Positions 17,631 to 26,248 of a stretch of 64,000 bases of DNA are shown piece by piece. Location: positions 1 to 64,000 of the forward strand of contig CASBPX010000011.1 of assembly GCA_949127735.1 (NCBI GenBank), read 5' to 3'. How positions within the stretch are numbered: the first letter of the stretch is position 1; the number at the start of each line of letters is the position of its first letter. The stretch comes from Candidatus Obscuribacterales bacterium (lineage in GTDB: Bacteria; Cyanobacteriota; Vampirovibrionia; Obscuribacterales; Obscuribacteraceae). A model generated the notes under the pieces. That model made no database searches and was not told the origin of the DNA. It saw only the letters and a list, made by a program, of their open reading frames with translations. A program made the position numbers and the translations under genes.

Positions 17631-18923
17631 ATGCCCACCATGGAAATAGCTACTAAAATGCCAAGCACTCAAGACCTGTCGCGACTTCGCAAATTTTTCT
17701 TCGACTACGCCCCGTCATGCGTTCACAAACCTGAAGGAATGCTCAAGTATCGCTACACCACTCCAACCTACGCAGTTAAGGCCGGAGACGACGACAATGC
17801 GGAAGTTGCGGAGCGATCGCTCACCGGCCATTATCTACAAATGTACGATTGGGATGCCTGTTTCTTTTCTCAGGCAGCGCACCTGACAGGCCACTCTGAA
17901 TTTAATGGGCTTGGCATTGATGTGGTGGCAAATTTTCTCAGCCTGAAAGAAGCTAACGGTCATATACCGCGCACGATTTCACCAGGTAAGGTCTGGGATG
18001 CAGGAGATCAATGCAAGCCATTTTTGGCCCAGACACTCTTAGCCGAATACAATCGCGGAAGTAAAAATGCCAAGGCTGCCGACTCAGAATCTATTGGCCA
18101 TTATTTAGACGACTTAGATTGTTATTTGAAATTTTTTCAGAGAGAACGCAAATCTAACTGGAATCTCTATCACTGGCGCAACGTGCTCGAAAGTGGCGTT
18201 GACGACAATTTAGCATTGATTGCGCCACGAGAAGCGGCTCAGAGTGAAGACGAATCTGTGGGTAAGTTTCCAGATGGTTCAATTCTCGCTGTAGATTTAA
18301 GTAGCTACATTGCTCGCGAATTTATTTGCTTTGCTGATTTGTGTGCCGCATTCGGCAGAAGCCAACTCGAAAGAGAATATCGTGAGCTAGCAAAAATTCT
18401 CATCGCCTCTATTGAAGAACATCTGTGGAACGACAAATTATCTATGTATTGCGGCTACAATCCTCAAGACGCCACCATCATCGAATTGCGCAGTTGGACA
18501 GGCTTAGCGCCCATGCTCATGGGATTATCAAAACCTGAGCGCGTCGAACGCATGCTTAGAGACAATATTTTAAATAGCGAACACTTCTTGCGGCCGTGGG
18601 GTCTGACATCGCATGCGGTATCAGAGCCATTAGCTAATCAGCAAAGACGCGGTTTGTATGGGCGAGCAATTGTGTCTAACTGGCAGGGGCCAGTCTGGAT
18701 TTTGCCCAATGCGCTGGTAGTGCGTGCGTTAAATGCCGGTGGCTTTAAAAAGGAAGCAAAAGAAATTTCAGCCAGAGTAGTGAAGACTCTTTTGCATAGC
18801 CTGGATAGGTACAATACGCTCTACGAAAATTATGATGCCGAAACGGGAGCCGGGCTCTGGGCCTCGCAATTTATGAGCTGGAATATTCTAGCCTTAGAAT
18901 TGATACAAACTCTGGAGTCCTAG
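17631..18923 (+). CDS. (alpha/alpha)6-barrel glycoside hydrolase, GH63/GH37-like
   Basis: A 430-residue cytoplasmic protein without signal peptide. Family marks are MYDWDACFF near residue 65, NGHIPRTISP, ESGVDDN (presumed acid at Asp191 or Asp192), WQGPVWILPN and YENYDAETGAGL (presumed base Glu399). This pattern is shared by trehalases (GH37) and the GH63 group, which includes bacterial glucosylglycerate/mannosylglycerate hydrolases and YgjK. The short length fits the GH63 hydrolases of glucosylglycerate better than trehalase. Its stop overlaps the GTG of the next gene by one base, so the two are translationally coupled. Likely substrates are trehalose, glucosylglycerate or an alpha-oligoglucoside. 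Confidence 0.82.
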   Translation: MPTMEIATKMPSTQDLSRLRKFFFDYAPSCVHKPEGMLKYRYTTPTYAVKAGDDDNAEVAERSLTGHYLQMYDWDACFFSQAAHLTGHSEFNGLGIDVVANFLSLKEANGHIPRTISPGKVWDAGDQCKPFLAQTLLAEYNRGSKNAKAADSESIGHYLDDLDCYLKFFQRERKSNWNLYHWRNVLESGVDDNLALIAPREAAQSEDESVGKFPDGSILAVDLSSYIAREFICFADLCAAFGRSQLEREYRELAKILIASIEEHLWNDKLSMYCGYNPQDATIIELRSWTGLAPMLMGLSKPERVERMLRDNILNSEHFLRPWGLTSHAVSEPLANQQRRGLYGRAIVSNWQGPVWILPNALVVRALNAGGFKKEAKEISARVVKTLLHSLDRYNTLYENYDAETGAGLWASQFMSWNILALELIQTLES

Positions 18924-21220
18924 TGGCGCTAAATTATTGGCGAAAACTTTTTGCATTGATATTAGCTTTGCAGTGCGTTGCATCATCTGTTTATCTTGCA
19001 GCTCCAGCATTTGCAGTTGACCCAGTCACTAAAGAAGCAATTGAGAATACGCAGAAAACTCCAGAAGCGTCCTATTTAGATCTGCCGCGAGTAGTTTTGA
19101 AAAACGGCAGTACGTTTATGGTGTTGACGCCAGACGGCATGATGACTCAGGATCCGTCCACGCCTTATGGGGTCTACAACAACGACACGCGCATGATGTG
19201 CGGCTATACGCTAAAGATTGATGGCGAGCCGGTCACACTTGTATCAAGTTCAACTCAAGATGGATATAAAGCAAATTTTGAATACGACAATCGTGTCAGT
19301 AACACTCCAGCAAAGTCAGTTGCGATTAAAAGAGAAATTGTTATAGACGCCCCAGCAAGCAGAGTTGCAGAAAGATTGACCCTTCAGAACCATGGCGCCA
19401 CAACAGCAGAATTTGACCTGGAGGTCAGCTTTAATTTCGACTATAAAGATATGTTTGAAGTGCGCGGTCAAACTAGAAAGCAACACGGCATAACTTACAG
19501 GCATATCAGCGTTCCGGCCAAGGAAAAACACGAGTCAAAAGTAGCAACCCTATACTCTGGTCTGGACAAAAAGTTTCTAAAAAGCGAGATTGCTTTTCCG
19601 CTTCCCGCTCCTAGTGCCATAACCAGCAATCACTGCCACTACTCTATTGTGCTAGAACCAAATCAGAGTCTGCCTATAGAAATAGCTTACAGCAGCGCCA
19701 CCGATTTGGCGTTCAACTCTAAGCTCGAAAATTTTGCAACTATCCTCAAACGCATCGACCAACAAGCAGAACTCTGGAGGAGAGAAAATATTTCTCTCCA
19801 AACCGACAACCCCACTTTCAACCAGATCTTCAATCAAGCCGTTGACGATCTTTTTATTTTAAAAATCGACACTCCCCGAGGCCCGGGTTACGCCGCCGGC
19901 CTTCCCTGGTATGCCGTGGCATTCGGCCGAGATCAGGTGATTACAGCGTTGCAAACCTTAGATTTTGCACCAAATATGGCCAAAGAAGTGATTACTCTTC
20001 TAGCAAAATATCAAGGCACCAAAGAGGACAAATTCACAGAAGAAACACCGGGCAAAATTATGCATGAATTGCGCACGGGTGAAATGGCGCGGTGCAAAGA
20101 AATTCCGTTTATACCTTACTATGGCTCCATCGATGCCACACCACTGTGGCTGGTTTTGGTCTCTCGCTACTGCGACGTCACTGGTGATACCAAACTAGCC
20201 CTAGAACACTGGCCAAATATTGAAGCAGCCTTGAATTATCTCAAGCGCTCCACTCCAGATGATTTTCTTTATTACGGCAGTCGCAGCGAGGCCGGTAAGC
20301 AAGCCGCTTTGACTAACCAGGCCTGGAAAGATTCAGGCGATTCGGTGATGCACAAAGATGGCACGTTAGCTTCAGCGCCAATTGCAATTTGCGAGGTGCA
20401 AGGTTATCTCTATGACGCTTATACAGGCACAGCCAAATTAGCAAAGAAACTTGGTAAAAAAGAACTGGCAGCAGAACTGAATGGGCGAGCAGACAAATTG
20501 AAAGCTCACTTTGATAAATCTTTCTGGCTGCCACCGGAAAAGTTTGTCGCACTGGCTCTGGACGCCACAAGAGAGCCGTGTGATGTGGTGGCATCCAATC
20601 CAGGGCACTTGCTTAGCTCTGGCATCATTGACAGCAAACAGGCAGATGCAATTTCAAATCGATTGATGAAGAGCGACATGTTCAGCGGCTGGGGCATTCG
20701 AACTTTGTCGAGCAAAGAGAAAAGATACGATCCTAAAAGTTATCACGACGGATCAGTTTGGCCCCACGACAATGCACTGATTGTTGAAGGAATGACTAAG
20801 CGAGGTCATCAGGAAGAAGCTTCAAGGGTGATTGCAGCTTTGTTCGAAGTTGCTGCGGTAAGCCCAGACAAACGCCTGCCTGAGCTCTTTTGCGGATTTC
20901 AACGTCAGGACGAGACCACTCCGGTACCTTACAACGTTTCATGTGTGCCGCAACTGTGGTGCGTTGGCAGCGTCTTTCAAATGGTCAAAGGTATGACCGG
21001 ATTGTCGGCCACTGGCGGCAAAATCACTCTTGAACATCCCCGTTTGCCAAATGGCGTAAACGATCTGACCATGAATTTCCCGGCTCGCCAGGGCCAAGCA
21101 TCTCAGGTAGTTAAAATTAAACGTGACCGGCGCACGGGAGTTATAACCTCTACAGTACGTATTTCAGGCAGTCGCCAGAACCAAATAATAAGCAAGATTA
21201 CCCATTTAAGCGGTAGCTGA
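18923..21220 (+). CDS. Exported amylo-alpha-1,6-glucosidase/glycogen-debranching-type protein
   Basis: A 765-residue protein starting at GTG with a signal peptide (LFALILALQCVASSVYLAAPAFA). Residues about 50-270 form an N-terminal beta-domain of the glycogen-debranching N-terminal type (STPYGVYNNDTRMMCGY). Residues about 295-735 form an (alpha/alpha)6 barrel with GLPWYAVAFGRDQVITALQ, YYGSIDATPLWLVL, GWGIRTLSSKEKRYDPKSYH and GSVWPHDNALIVEG, as in amylo-alpha-1,6-glucosidase and GH63-like enzymes. Such enzymes hydrolyse alpha-1,6 branches. Export is unusual for a glycogen debrancher and suggests action on external or periplasmic glucans. It is coupled to the upstream cytoplasmic hydrolase. Confidence 0.85.
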   Translation: MALNYWRKLFALILALQCVASSVYLAAPAFAVDPVTKEAIENTQKTPEASYLDLPRVVLKNGSTFMVLTPDGMMTQDPSTPYGVYNNDTRMMCGYTLKIDGEPVTLVSSSTQDGYKANFEYDNRVSNTPAKSVAIKREIVIDAPASRVAERLTLQNHGATTAEFDLEVSFNFDYKDMFEVRGQTRKQHGITYRHISVPAKEKHESKVATLYSGLDKKFLKSEIAFPLPAPSAITSNHCHYSIVLEPNQSLPIEIAYSSATDLAFNSKLENFATILKRIDQQAELWRRENISLQTDNPTFNQIFNQAVDDLFILKIDTPRGPGYAAGLPWYAVAFGRDQVITALQTLDFAPNMAKEVITLLAKYQGTKEDKFTEETPGKIMHELRTGEMARCKEIPFIPYYGSIDATPLWLVLVSRYCDVTGDTKLALEHWPNIEAALNYLKRSTPDDFLYYGSRSEAGKQAALTNQAWKDSGDSVMHKDGTLASAPIAICEVQGYLYDAYTGTAKLAKKLGKKELAAELNGRADKLKAHFDKSFWLPPEKFVALALDATREPCDVVASNPGHLLSSGIIDSKQADAISNRLMKSDMFSGWGIRTLSSKEKRYDPKSYHDGSVWPHDNALIVEGMTKRGHQEEASRVIAALFEVAAVSPDKRLPELFCGFQRQDETTPVPYNVSCVPQLWCVGSVFQMVKGMTGLSATGGKITLEHPRLPNGVNDLTMNFPARQGQASQVVKIKRDRRTGVITSTVRISGSRQNQIISKITHLSGS

Positions 21221-21284
21221 GCGAAGTAAAAACTTTTGATCTATTATGCTAGGTCTAATTTATTCTTTGACGAGACCGCAAGAA

Positions 21285-22355
21285 ATGACAGAAACAGCCT
21301 TTGACCCGAATGCAGTGGGCGTAAAAGTCGAGAACATTTACGGTCTGCCATTCACCACCGATGACGCCACGATTGTCATCATTCCTGTGCCATGGGAAGT
21401 GACAGTGTCCTACGGCGCCGGCACCGCGGCAGCTCCTGAAGCGGTTCTTGGAGCATCTTATCAGGTTGATCTCTATGATCCTGATTATGCCAATGCCTGG
21501 AATTTAGGTCTGGCGATGCATGCCATACCAGACTGGCTGGAAGAATTAAATTATGACCTCAGACCCATGGCGGAAGAATACATAGCCATGTTGCAAGAAG
21601 GTTTAACGCCAGACGGGCATCCTGAAATGAAAGAGATGCTCGACGAGATTAATACAGCTTGCGAAAAAATGAACACCTATGTGCAAGAACTGGCCGCGCG
21701 TGAGTTGGATGCAGGCAAACTTTGTGCCGTACTTGGCGGCGACCACAGCTCACCATTAGGGCTAATACGCGAACTAGCAAAACGAAACGAAGATTTTGGC
21801 ATTTTGCATATCGATGCCCACTGCGATTTGCGCGATGCCTATGAAGGTTTCACATACTCGCACGCCTCAATCATGTTCAACGCCATCAAAGAAAAGAGTT
21901 TAAGTAAACTGGTGCAAGTGGGCATCAGAGATTACTGTCAGATGGAAGCCGATATGGTAAGTTCGTCGGAAGGACGAATCGTCGCATTCTACGACCGCGA
22001 CATCAAAAGCCGCATGTTTGAAGGCATGAGCTGGATGCACATCTGCCAGGACATCGTCAATCAATTACCTGAAAAGGTCTATGTCAGCTTTGATGTGGAT
22101 GGCCTGGATCCGAAACTTTGTCCTAATACCGGCACTCCAGTGCCTGGTGGATTGGAATATGAGCAGGCACTATATCTGGTGCGCATGCTGGCAGAGAGCG
22201 GCCGTGTGATTATTGGATTTGACGTCAACGAAGTCGCCCCTGGTGATGAAGATGAATGGGACGCCAACGTTGGCGCTCGCCTTTTATATCGCCTGGCAAA
22301 TTTGACTTCTAAATCGAATAACGAATATTGTAGTATGGATGGGATTGAACATTAA
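21285..22355 (+). CDS. Agmatinase/arginase-family ureohydrolase
   Basis: A 356-residue enzyme of the arginase/agmatinase/formiminoglutamase superfamily with a binuclear Mn centre. Metal-binding motifs are GGDHS, DAHCDLRDAYEG and SFDVDGLDP. The N-terminal part has PVPWEVTVSYGAGTAAAPEAV, as in agmatinases. An insertion of about 60 residues precedes the GGDHS motif. I placed the start at ATG 21285 (MTETAFDPNAVG); ATG 21246 would add 13 residues. It probably releases urea from agmatine or a related guanidino compound; the specificity is not certain. The gene that follows starts 2 bases after its stop. Confidence 0.85.
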   Translation: MTETAFDPNAVGVKVENIYGLPFTTDDATIVIIPVPWEVTVSYGAGTAAAPEAVLGASYQVDLYDPDYANAWNLGLAMHAIPDWLEELNYDLRPMAEEYIAMLQEGLTPDGHPEMKEMLDEINTACEKMNTYVQELAARELDAGKLCAVLGGDHSSPLGLIRELAKRNEDFGILHIDAHCDLRDAYEGFTYSHASIMFNAIKEKSLSKLVQVGIRDYCQMEADMVSSSEGRIVAFYDRDIKSRMFEGMSWMHICQDIVNQLPEKVYVSFDVDGLDPKLCPNTGTPVPGGLEYEQALYLVRMLAESGRVIIGFDVNEVAPGDEDEWDANVGARLLYRLANLTSKSNNEYCSMDGIEH

Positions 22356-22356
22356 A

Positions 22357-22704
22357 ATGAAAAAAGCTTGTCTCCTCGCCTTAGCTATTGTTGCAACCAA
22401 TGCTGTGCTTGCGTCTCCAGTTTGGGCCGAAAAATCAGCCTGGGCTCCGCTAGTGTCAGGTGAAACTACAGAAGAACGTTGGGCCACTATCGGCAAAACT
22501 GCACCGAAACTTTTAGGCATGACCAGAGCTGAAGTCGAGAAGAATCTTGGCAAAGGTTCTTACAGTGAGAGTCAACAACAAATGACTTATCAAATTACTG
22601 ATCCTGCCACATCAAAAACAAATGTCTATGACAACATCTTTGTTTCATTTGATAAAAACGGCAAGGTCAATAATTTCGGCACCATCGCCAAAATCAAAGA
22701 CTAA
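22357..22704 (+). CDS. Small exported hypothetical protein
   Basis: A 115-residue protein with a signal peptide (MKKACLLALAIVATNAVLASPVWA). The mature part has a GMTRAEVEKNLGKGSYSE segment, the kind of turn-helix-strand seen in SmpA/BamE-like or small lipoprotein-like folds, and a strand pair ending VSFDKNGKVNNFGTI. I chose ATG 22357, just after the agmatinase stop; an in-frame ATG 18 bases earlier is possible. BamE-like fold is a tentative reading from the MTRAEVEKNLG motif. A weak hairpin (CTGTG...CACAG) follows the stop. Confidence 0.65.
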   Translation: MKKACLLALAIVATNAVLASPVWAEKSAWAPLVSGETTEERWATIGKTAPKLLGMTRAEVEKNLGKGSYSESQQQMTYQITDPATSKTNVYDNIFVSFDKNGKVNNFGTIAKIKD

Positions 22705-22793
22705 CTTTCAGATCAAAACTTTCCTGTGCGTTTACACAGTGCATCGCGGTCACGGCTCTCGTAATATCGACCCATCACCATGAGGGCGTTTTT

Positions 22794-23357
22794 ATGAGAG
22801 CAATACCCACACATTACGATGGCGAGCAGTATCGCAGCAGACTAGAAGTGCGCTGGAAGATTTTCTTCGATGCGCTAAATATTCAGACAGTTTACGAACC
22901 GAGAACGTTTGCGCTAATTTCTGGCAATTATATTCCTGACCTCTGGTTGCCACGCCAACAGATCTATGTTGAAATCAAAGGTTTTGAAGACAACCAAAGT
23001 AAATCCTTTGACGATTCCATTCGCTATCAAGAACTTGTAAACCAGACAAAGACACCGCTTTTGCGCATCAAAGGTTGGCCAGATCCGGCAAGGTATAAAT
23101 GTCGTTTATATGTGCCCACCCAGCATAGACACATTTATCCAGGCTTGCACTGGGCGTCATTTGCCGAAGGTTACAACCAACAATTATGCCTGGCGGAAGG
23201 CGATAAGTTTATTCAGCTAAAAAGGTTAGAGTGGCCCTCACAGCCCATTGTGCAGGCGCCAGAAATACATTCGCCAATGATTCTTGCTGCACTCGAAAAA
23301 GGGCGCAATTTCAAAGTGTTGTCACAGGCACATGAGTATGATTCTGTAACGAACTAA
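22794..23357 (+). CDS. PD-(D/E)XK nuclease-like protein
   Basis: A 187-residue protein. Residues 12-65 read YRSRLEVRW...FALISGNYIPDLWLP...YVEIKGFED, which matches the E...D...ExK pattern of PD-(D/E)XK nucleases, here like small stand-alone endonuclease domains usually found in phages and actinobacteria. The C-terminal 100 residues are not recognised. GAGGG lies about 8 bases before the ATG. No phage or restriction genes adjoin it. It overlaps the end of convergent queE by 4 bases. Nuclease activity is an inference from these motifs. Confidence 0.7.
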   Translation: MRAIPTHYDGEQYRSRLEVRWKIFFDALNIQTVYEPRTFALISGNYIPDLWLPRQQIYVEIKGFEDNQSKSFDDSIRYQELVNQTKTPLLRIKGWPDPARYKCRLYVPTQHRHIYPGLHWASFAEGYNQQLCLAEGDKFIQLKRLEWPSQPIVQAPEIHSPMILAALEKGRNFKVLSQAHEYDSVTN

Positions 23358-24058
23358 CGAATGCCTGTCAATTTATGGGTCTGCAAAGTTAGACGATAGC
23401 CATGAGTTAATGCAGAAGACACTGTGGCCTGTAAATTTTCTTCGTTCGCTTCAGGGTCGCGGGCATCAATAGGCATAACAAAAACTTCTGCGCGCGATCC
23501 TGCTGGTGGCCTGGCTATACGTGCTACTTCGCCTGCTTTCTGTGTGCTCGCTAAAGGCAAGCCATCTTCAGCATCAAGACTACCTGCTGACACCAAATAC
23601 TTATATGAATCGATATTGCTCGCCAATCTTTGATTAAGCAAACTGGTTTTTGGGCTGCAAACAATATGAAGACGATCACTCTCAGGTAAATCAACCCAGA
23701 GCGTGCCATTGGTTTCGATTTGCACGCGCATAGAGCTAGAAAGCGCCAGTAGCGCGTCAAGTAAAGGTCTGATATTTTGTCTGAAAGGCTCTCCACCAGT
23801 TAAAACAATCAGATTACAGAAGGGTGTTTTAACGTCGACAATTGCCTGCATCAACTCATCTAAGGTCGGCCGCCATGTTGACGATTCAAATTCGGTGTCG
23901 CACCAGTAGCAACTGAGATTGCATCCAGCCAATCGCACAAAAACTGCAGGCTGTCCTGAAAAAGGCCCTTCACCTTGCAGAGTATAAAAAACTTCCTGCA
24001 CCCAGAGACTCTCACCGTCACCCTTTTCTTGTGGCCGCAGCGGATTGCTACCCAGCAT
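23354..24058 (-). CDS. queE: 7-carboxy-7-deazaguanine synthase QueE
   Basis: A 234-residue radical SAM enzyme converting 6-carboxytetrahydropterin to 7-carboxy-7-deazaguanine in preQ0 synthesis. The cluster-binding motif is C46-x3-C50-x2-C53 (CNLSCYWC), preceded by VQEVFYTLQGEGPFSGQPAVF as in QueE, with VLTGGEPF later. It is the last gene of a queC-queD-queE operon; its ATG lies inside the end of queD (11-base overlap) with a good GAGGTGG site. Confidence 0.95.
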   Translation of the reverse strand: MLGSNPLRPQEKGDGESLWVQEVFYTLQGEGPFSGQPAVFVRLAGCNLSCYWCDTEFESSTWRPTLDELMQAIVDVKTPFCNLIVLTGGEPFRQNIRPLLDALLALSSSMRVQIETNGTLWVDLPESDRLHIVCSPKTSLLNQRLASNIDSYKYLVSAGSLDAEDGLPLASTQKAGEVARIARPPAGSRAEVFVMPIDARDPEANEENLQATVSSALTHGYRLTLQTHKLTGIR

Positions 24059-24548
24059 CTGCTACCACCTCAACTTCAACGAAACAATTTTCTGTTTCCC
24101 AGAGCACCACTTTGCTTACTCTGACGTCACTATCAACAAGTAAAAGCGGAGCAACCTCGGTCAATAAATACAATGCCATGTTTTCAGCAGTCGGATTATT
24201 GCCTAGCAAAAACAATTTTTGCTCTGGTATTGCGCGTAGTGCGGCAATTCCTTCTTTGTCTTTGTCCCACAAAATGAAACCGTGATCCCAATTTGCTTCC
24301 AGCCATGGCAAAAACCGCTCTTTAAGCACACCGAAATCAATTACTCGGCCGAGGTGGTCTAACTCTTTTGCTTCGGCGTGAAAAAATACTTGATAGTTAT
24401 GCCCGTGCAAATGACGGCACTTTGACTCATGTTTATAAATTCTATGACCGGCGCAAAACTGCAATTTTCGCACCGCAGAAACTTTTGGGCTGGCAGAAGC
24501 CCCTGCAACGTTTTTAGCCTCACTAGCAACTTTTGCCATTGATTTCAT
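24048..24548 (-). CDS. queD: 6-carboxy-5,6,7,8-tetrahydropterin synthase QueD
   Basis: A 166-residue PTPS-fold enzyme that turns dihydroneopterin triphosphate into 6-carboxytetrahydropterin. Zinc ligands H35, H48 and H50 and catalytic C44 are visible in FCAGHRIYKHESKCRHLHGHN. About 25 N-terminal residues precede the usual start (Ala/Lys-rich), so the real start may be one of the internal methionines. The start overlaps the queC stop (ATGA), giving translational coupling. Confidence 0.94.
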   Translation of the reverse strand: MKSMAKVASEAKNVAGASASPKVSAVRKLQFCAGHRIYKHESKCRHLHGHNYQVFFHAEAKELDHLGRVIDFGVLKERFLPWLEANWDHGFILWDKDKEGIAALRAIPEQKLFLLGNNPTAENMALYLLTEVAPLLLVDSDVRVSKVVLWETENCFVEVEVVADAG

Positions 24549-25240
24549 CAGCCAACCTCAGCGGCGACTTGGCCAAGGCGCTCCAGCAGTGGATCTGACA
24601 CGCCTGCTTGGGCGAATCCTTTAGCGCGCAATAGACACGAATTACAACTACCGCAAGGCGGTGCACCGTTATAACAAGTGGTACTAAAAGCCAGAGCTTC
24701 CATGCACCCGGGCAACGACTGAGCAAGCGTCACTGTATTTTCTTTGGTCATATGCATTAGTGGTGCCAAAATTTTCAAATCGCTATCAAGGCCGCTGGCC
24801 ATAGCGCTTTCCATTTTGGTGATGAAATCTTCACGGCAGTCAGGATAGCCGCCATAATCTTGCTGGGCCACACCAATTACTAAACTGTCGCATCCCAGTA
24901 CATAAGCACGATTGGCGGCAAGAGTAAGAAAGAGAATATTGCGCCCAGGTACAAAAGTATCAGCTAGTCCTGAAGGCAAAGCGCTTACATCATCGTATTT
25001 TTCAACATCACGCGACAAATCGGTGAGCGGGCTCAACCCTTTAAAAATGGGTCCGAGATTGAGCACTTCTTGCTTGATGCCTGCTAGCTGTGCTATTTTC
25101 TCCGCACTCTTAAGTTCGATATTGTGCCTTTGACCATAATCAAAAGTGAGAGCAAACACGTCATCAAAACGTTGCTTGGCCCAATATAGACAGGTTGTAC
25201 TATCCTGCCCGCCAGAAAAGATCACGAGAGCTTTAGACAT
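24548..25240 (-). CDS. queC: 7-cyano-7-deazaguanine (preQ0) synthase QueC
   Basis: A 230-residue ATP-dependent enzyme forming preQ0 from 7-carboxy-7-deazaguanine and ammonia. The P-loop SGGQDS lies at residues 9-14, followed by ALTFDYGQRH. The C-terminal zinc site has CYNGAPPCGSCNSC. I chose ATG 25240; a TTG at 25258 is possible. It is first in the queC-queD-queE operon. The queF gene lies 90 bases upstream on the same strand. Confidence 0.95.
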   Translation of the reverse strand: MSKALVIFSGGQDSTTCLYWAKQRFDDVFALTFDYGQRHNIELKSAEKIAQLAGIKQEVLNLGPIFKGLSPLTDLSRDVEKYDDVSALPSGLADTFVPGRNILFLTLAANRAYVLGCDSLVIGVAQQDYGGYPDCREDFITKMESAMASGLDSDLKILAPLMHMTKENTVTLAQSLPGCMEALAFSTTCYNGAPPCGSCNSCLLRAKGFAQAGVSDPLLERLGQVAAEVG

Positions 25241-25328
25241 AAGAGCTGATTGTATCAAATCGCCAGCCGGCTTGGCTGTTGAGATTCTGACAACCGACTA
25301 AGCTGTTACAAAAACCATTACCTGGCTC

Positions 25329-25781
25329 TTATCTAGCCTTTTTCCTGGCCCGGGTGTATTCCGCTTGAGGCCAGAAAGGAATGCCGCCGCGAGGGGTGAA
25401 CCGCCCTTCCACCTTGAGATAATGAGGATCTAGTAAATTGATCAAGTCATTGGCAATGCGATTGACACTTGCTTCATGAAATTCAGCAAACTGTCTGAAG
25501 GCGCCCAGATAAACCTTTAGTGATTTGCTTTCCACACAGAGCTTTCGCGGCTGATAGTCAATAACAATGGTGGCAAAGTCCGGCTGGCCAGTAATAGGAC
25601 AAAGTGTGGTGAACTCAGGTGCCTCTATATGAATTGTGCCAACAACCGCATTGGGGTTAAGTTTAGAGTCATCAAAAGGGTTTGGGAAACATTCAAGAAT
25701 GCTTGGTTTCGGGTCGTCGTAAATTTGCTTTGTTGATTTACCTAACTGGGCAAATTTTTGTTTTGGATTGGAGCTGCTCAT
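25329..25781 (-). CDS. queF: NADPH-dependent 7-cyano-7-deazaguanine reductase QueF (type I)
   Basis: A 150-residue single-domain QueF that reduces the nitrile of preQ0 to the amine of preQ1, on the way to queuosine in tRNA. The nucleophile Cys61 and Asp68 lie in TLCPITGQPDFA, and the family motif ESKSLKVYLGAFRQFAEFHEA follows. ATG 25781 has an AGAGAAAAG stretch upstream; a GTG at 25808 is a weaker alternative. With queCDE this gives a preQ0-to-preQ1 branch, so the product is expected to feed tRNA-guanine transglycosylase, which is not in this window. Confidence 0.95.
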   Translation of the reverse strand: MSSSNPKQKFAQLGKSTKQIYDDPKPSILECFPNPFDDSKLNPNAVVGTIHIEAPEFTTLCPITGQPDFATIVIDYQPRKLCVESKSLKVYLGAFRQFAEFHEASVNRIANDLINLLDPHYLKVEGRFTPRGGIPFWPQAEYTRARKKAR

Positions 25782-25862
25782 CGCTTTTCTCTGCTGTTTG
25801 GAAAACACTATTTTAGCCGCATATCACAAGCTATACTTCCAGAATCAGCGAGATGCCACTTG

Positions 25863-26248
25863 ATGAGTTCAAAAAGAACAGCGTTAACTTTACTAACACT
25901 CACTGTCAGCGCCGTGGGCTCAATGTCTTGCGCCACAGGCAAAGACGACGATTTATTATCGATCTTTGGCGAACAAATAGATCTCGAAAATTCGCATATG
26001 AATGTCAAGGCATCAAGTTCTGTTCACTTAGACCAGTGGCTCGCCAACTACCTGGCCGGAAAAAAGATAATAATCCCAGACGAAATAATGCACGGGCCGT
26101 GCAAGCGATGGCGTCCGCTTCTGAAAAAGCTTTCGGTCAAACCACATTCGTGCTCGTTGGCGGTTACGATTTTGCGGCGAATATACTTGAACACAGCGGC
26201 AAATTTGCCCCAGCCATAATTTATAAGCAGAGAGAAATTGCTGCCTAA
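25863..26248 (+). pseudogene. Frameshifted lipoprotein gene
   Basis: Frame 1 from ATG 25863 gives a lipoprotein signal (TLLTLTVSAVGSMSC, lipid on Cys23) and a sensible mature region up to about 26090 (HLDQWLANYLAGKKIIIPDEI). After that the frame becomes basic and unlike a folded protein and stops at 26219. In the -1 frame a protein-like sequence runs from about 26092 to 26248 (AVQAMASASEKAFGQTTFVL, then GGYDFAANILEHSGKFAPAI). So one gene seems split by a shift between about 26060 and 26095. It may be a real mutation, a sequencing error, or programmed slippage at A-AAA-AAG (26060-26066). Function unknown. Confidence 0.6.
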
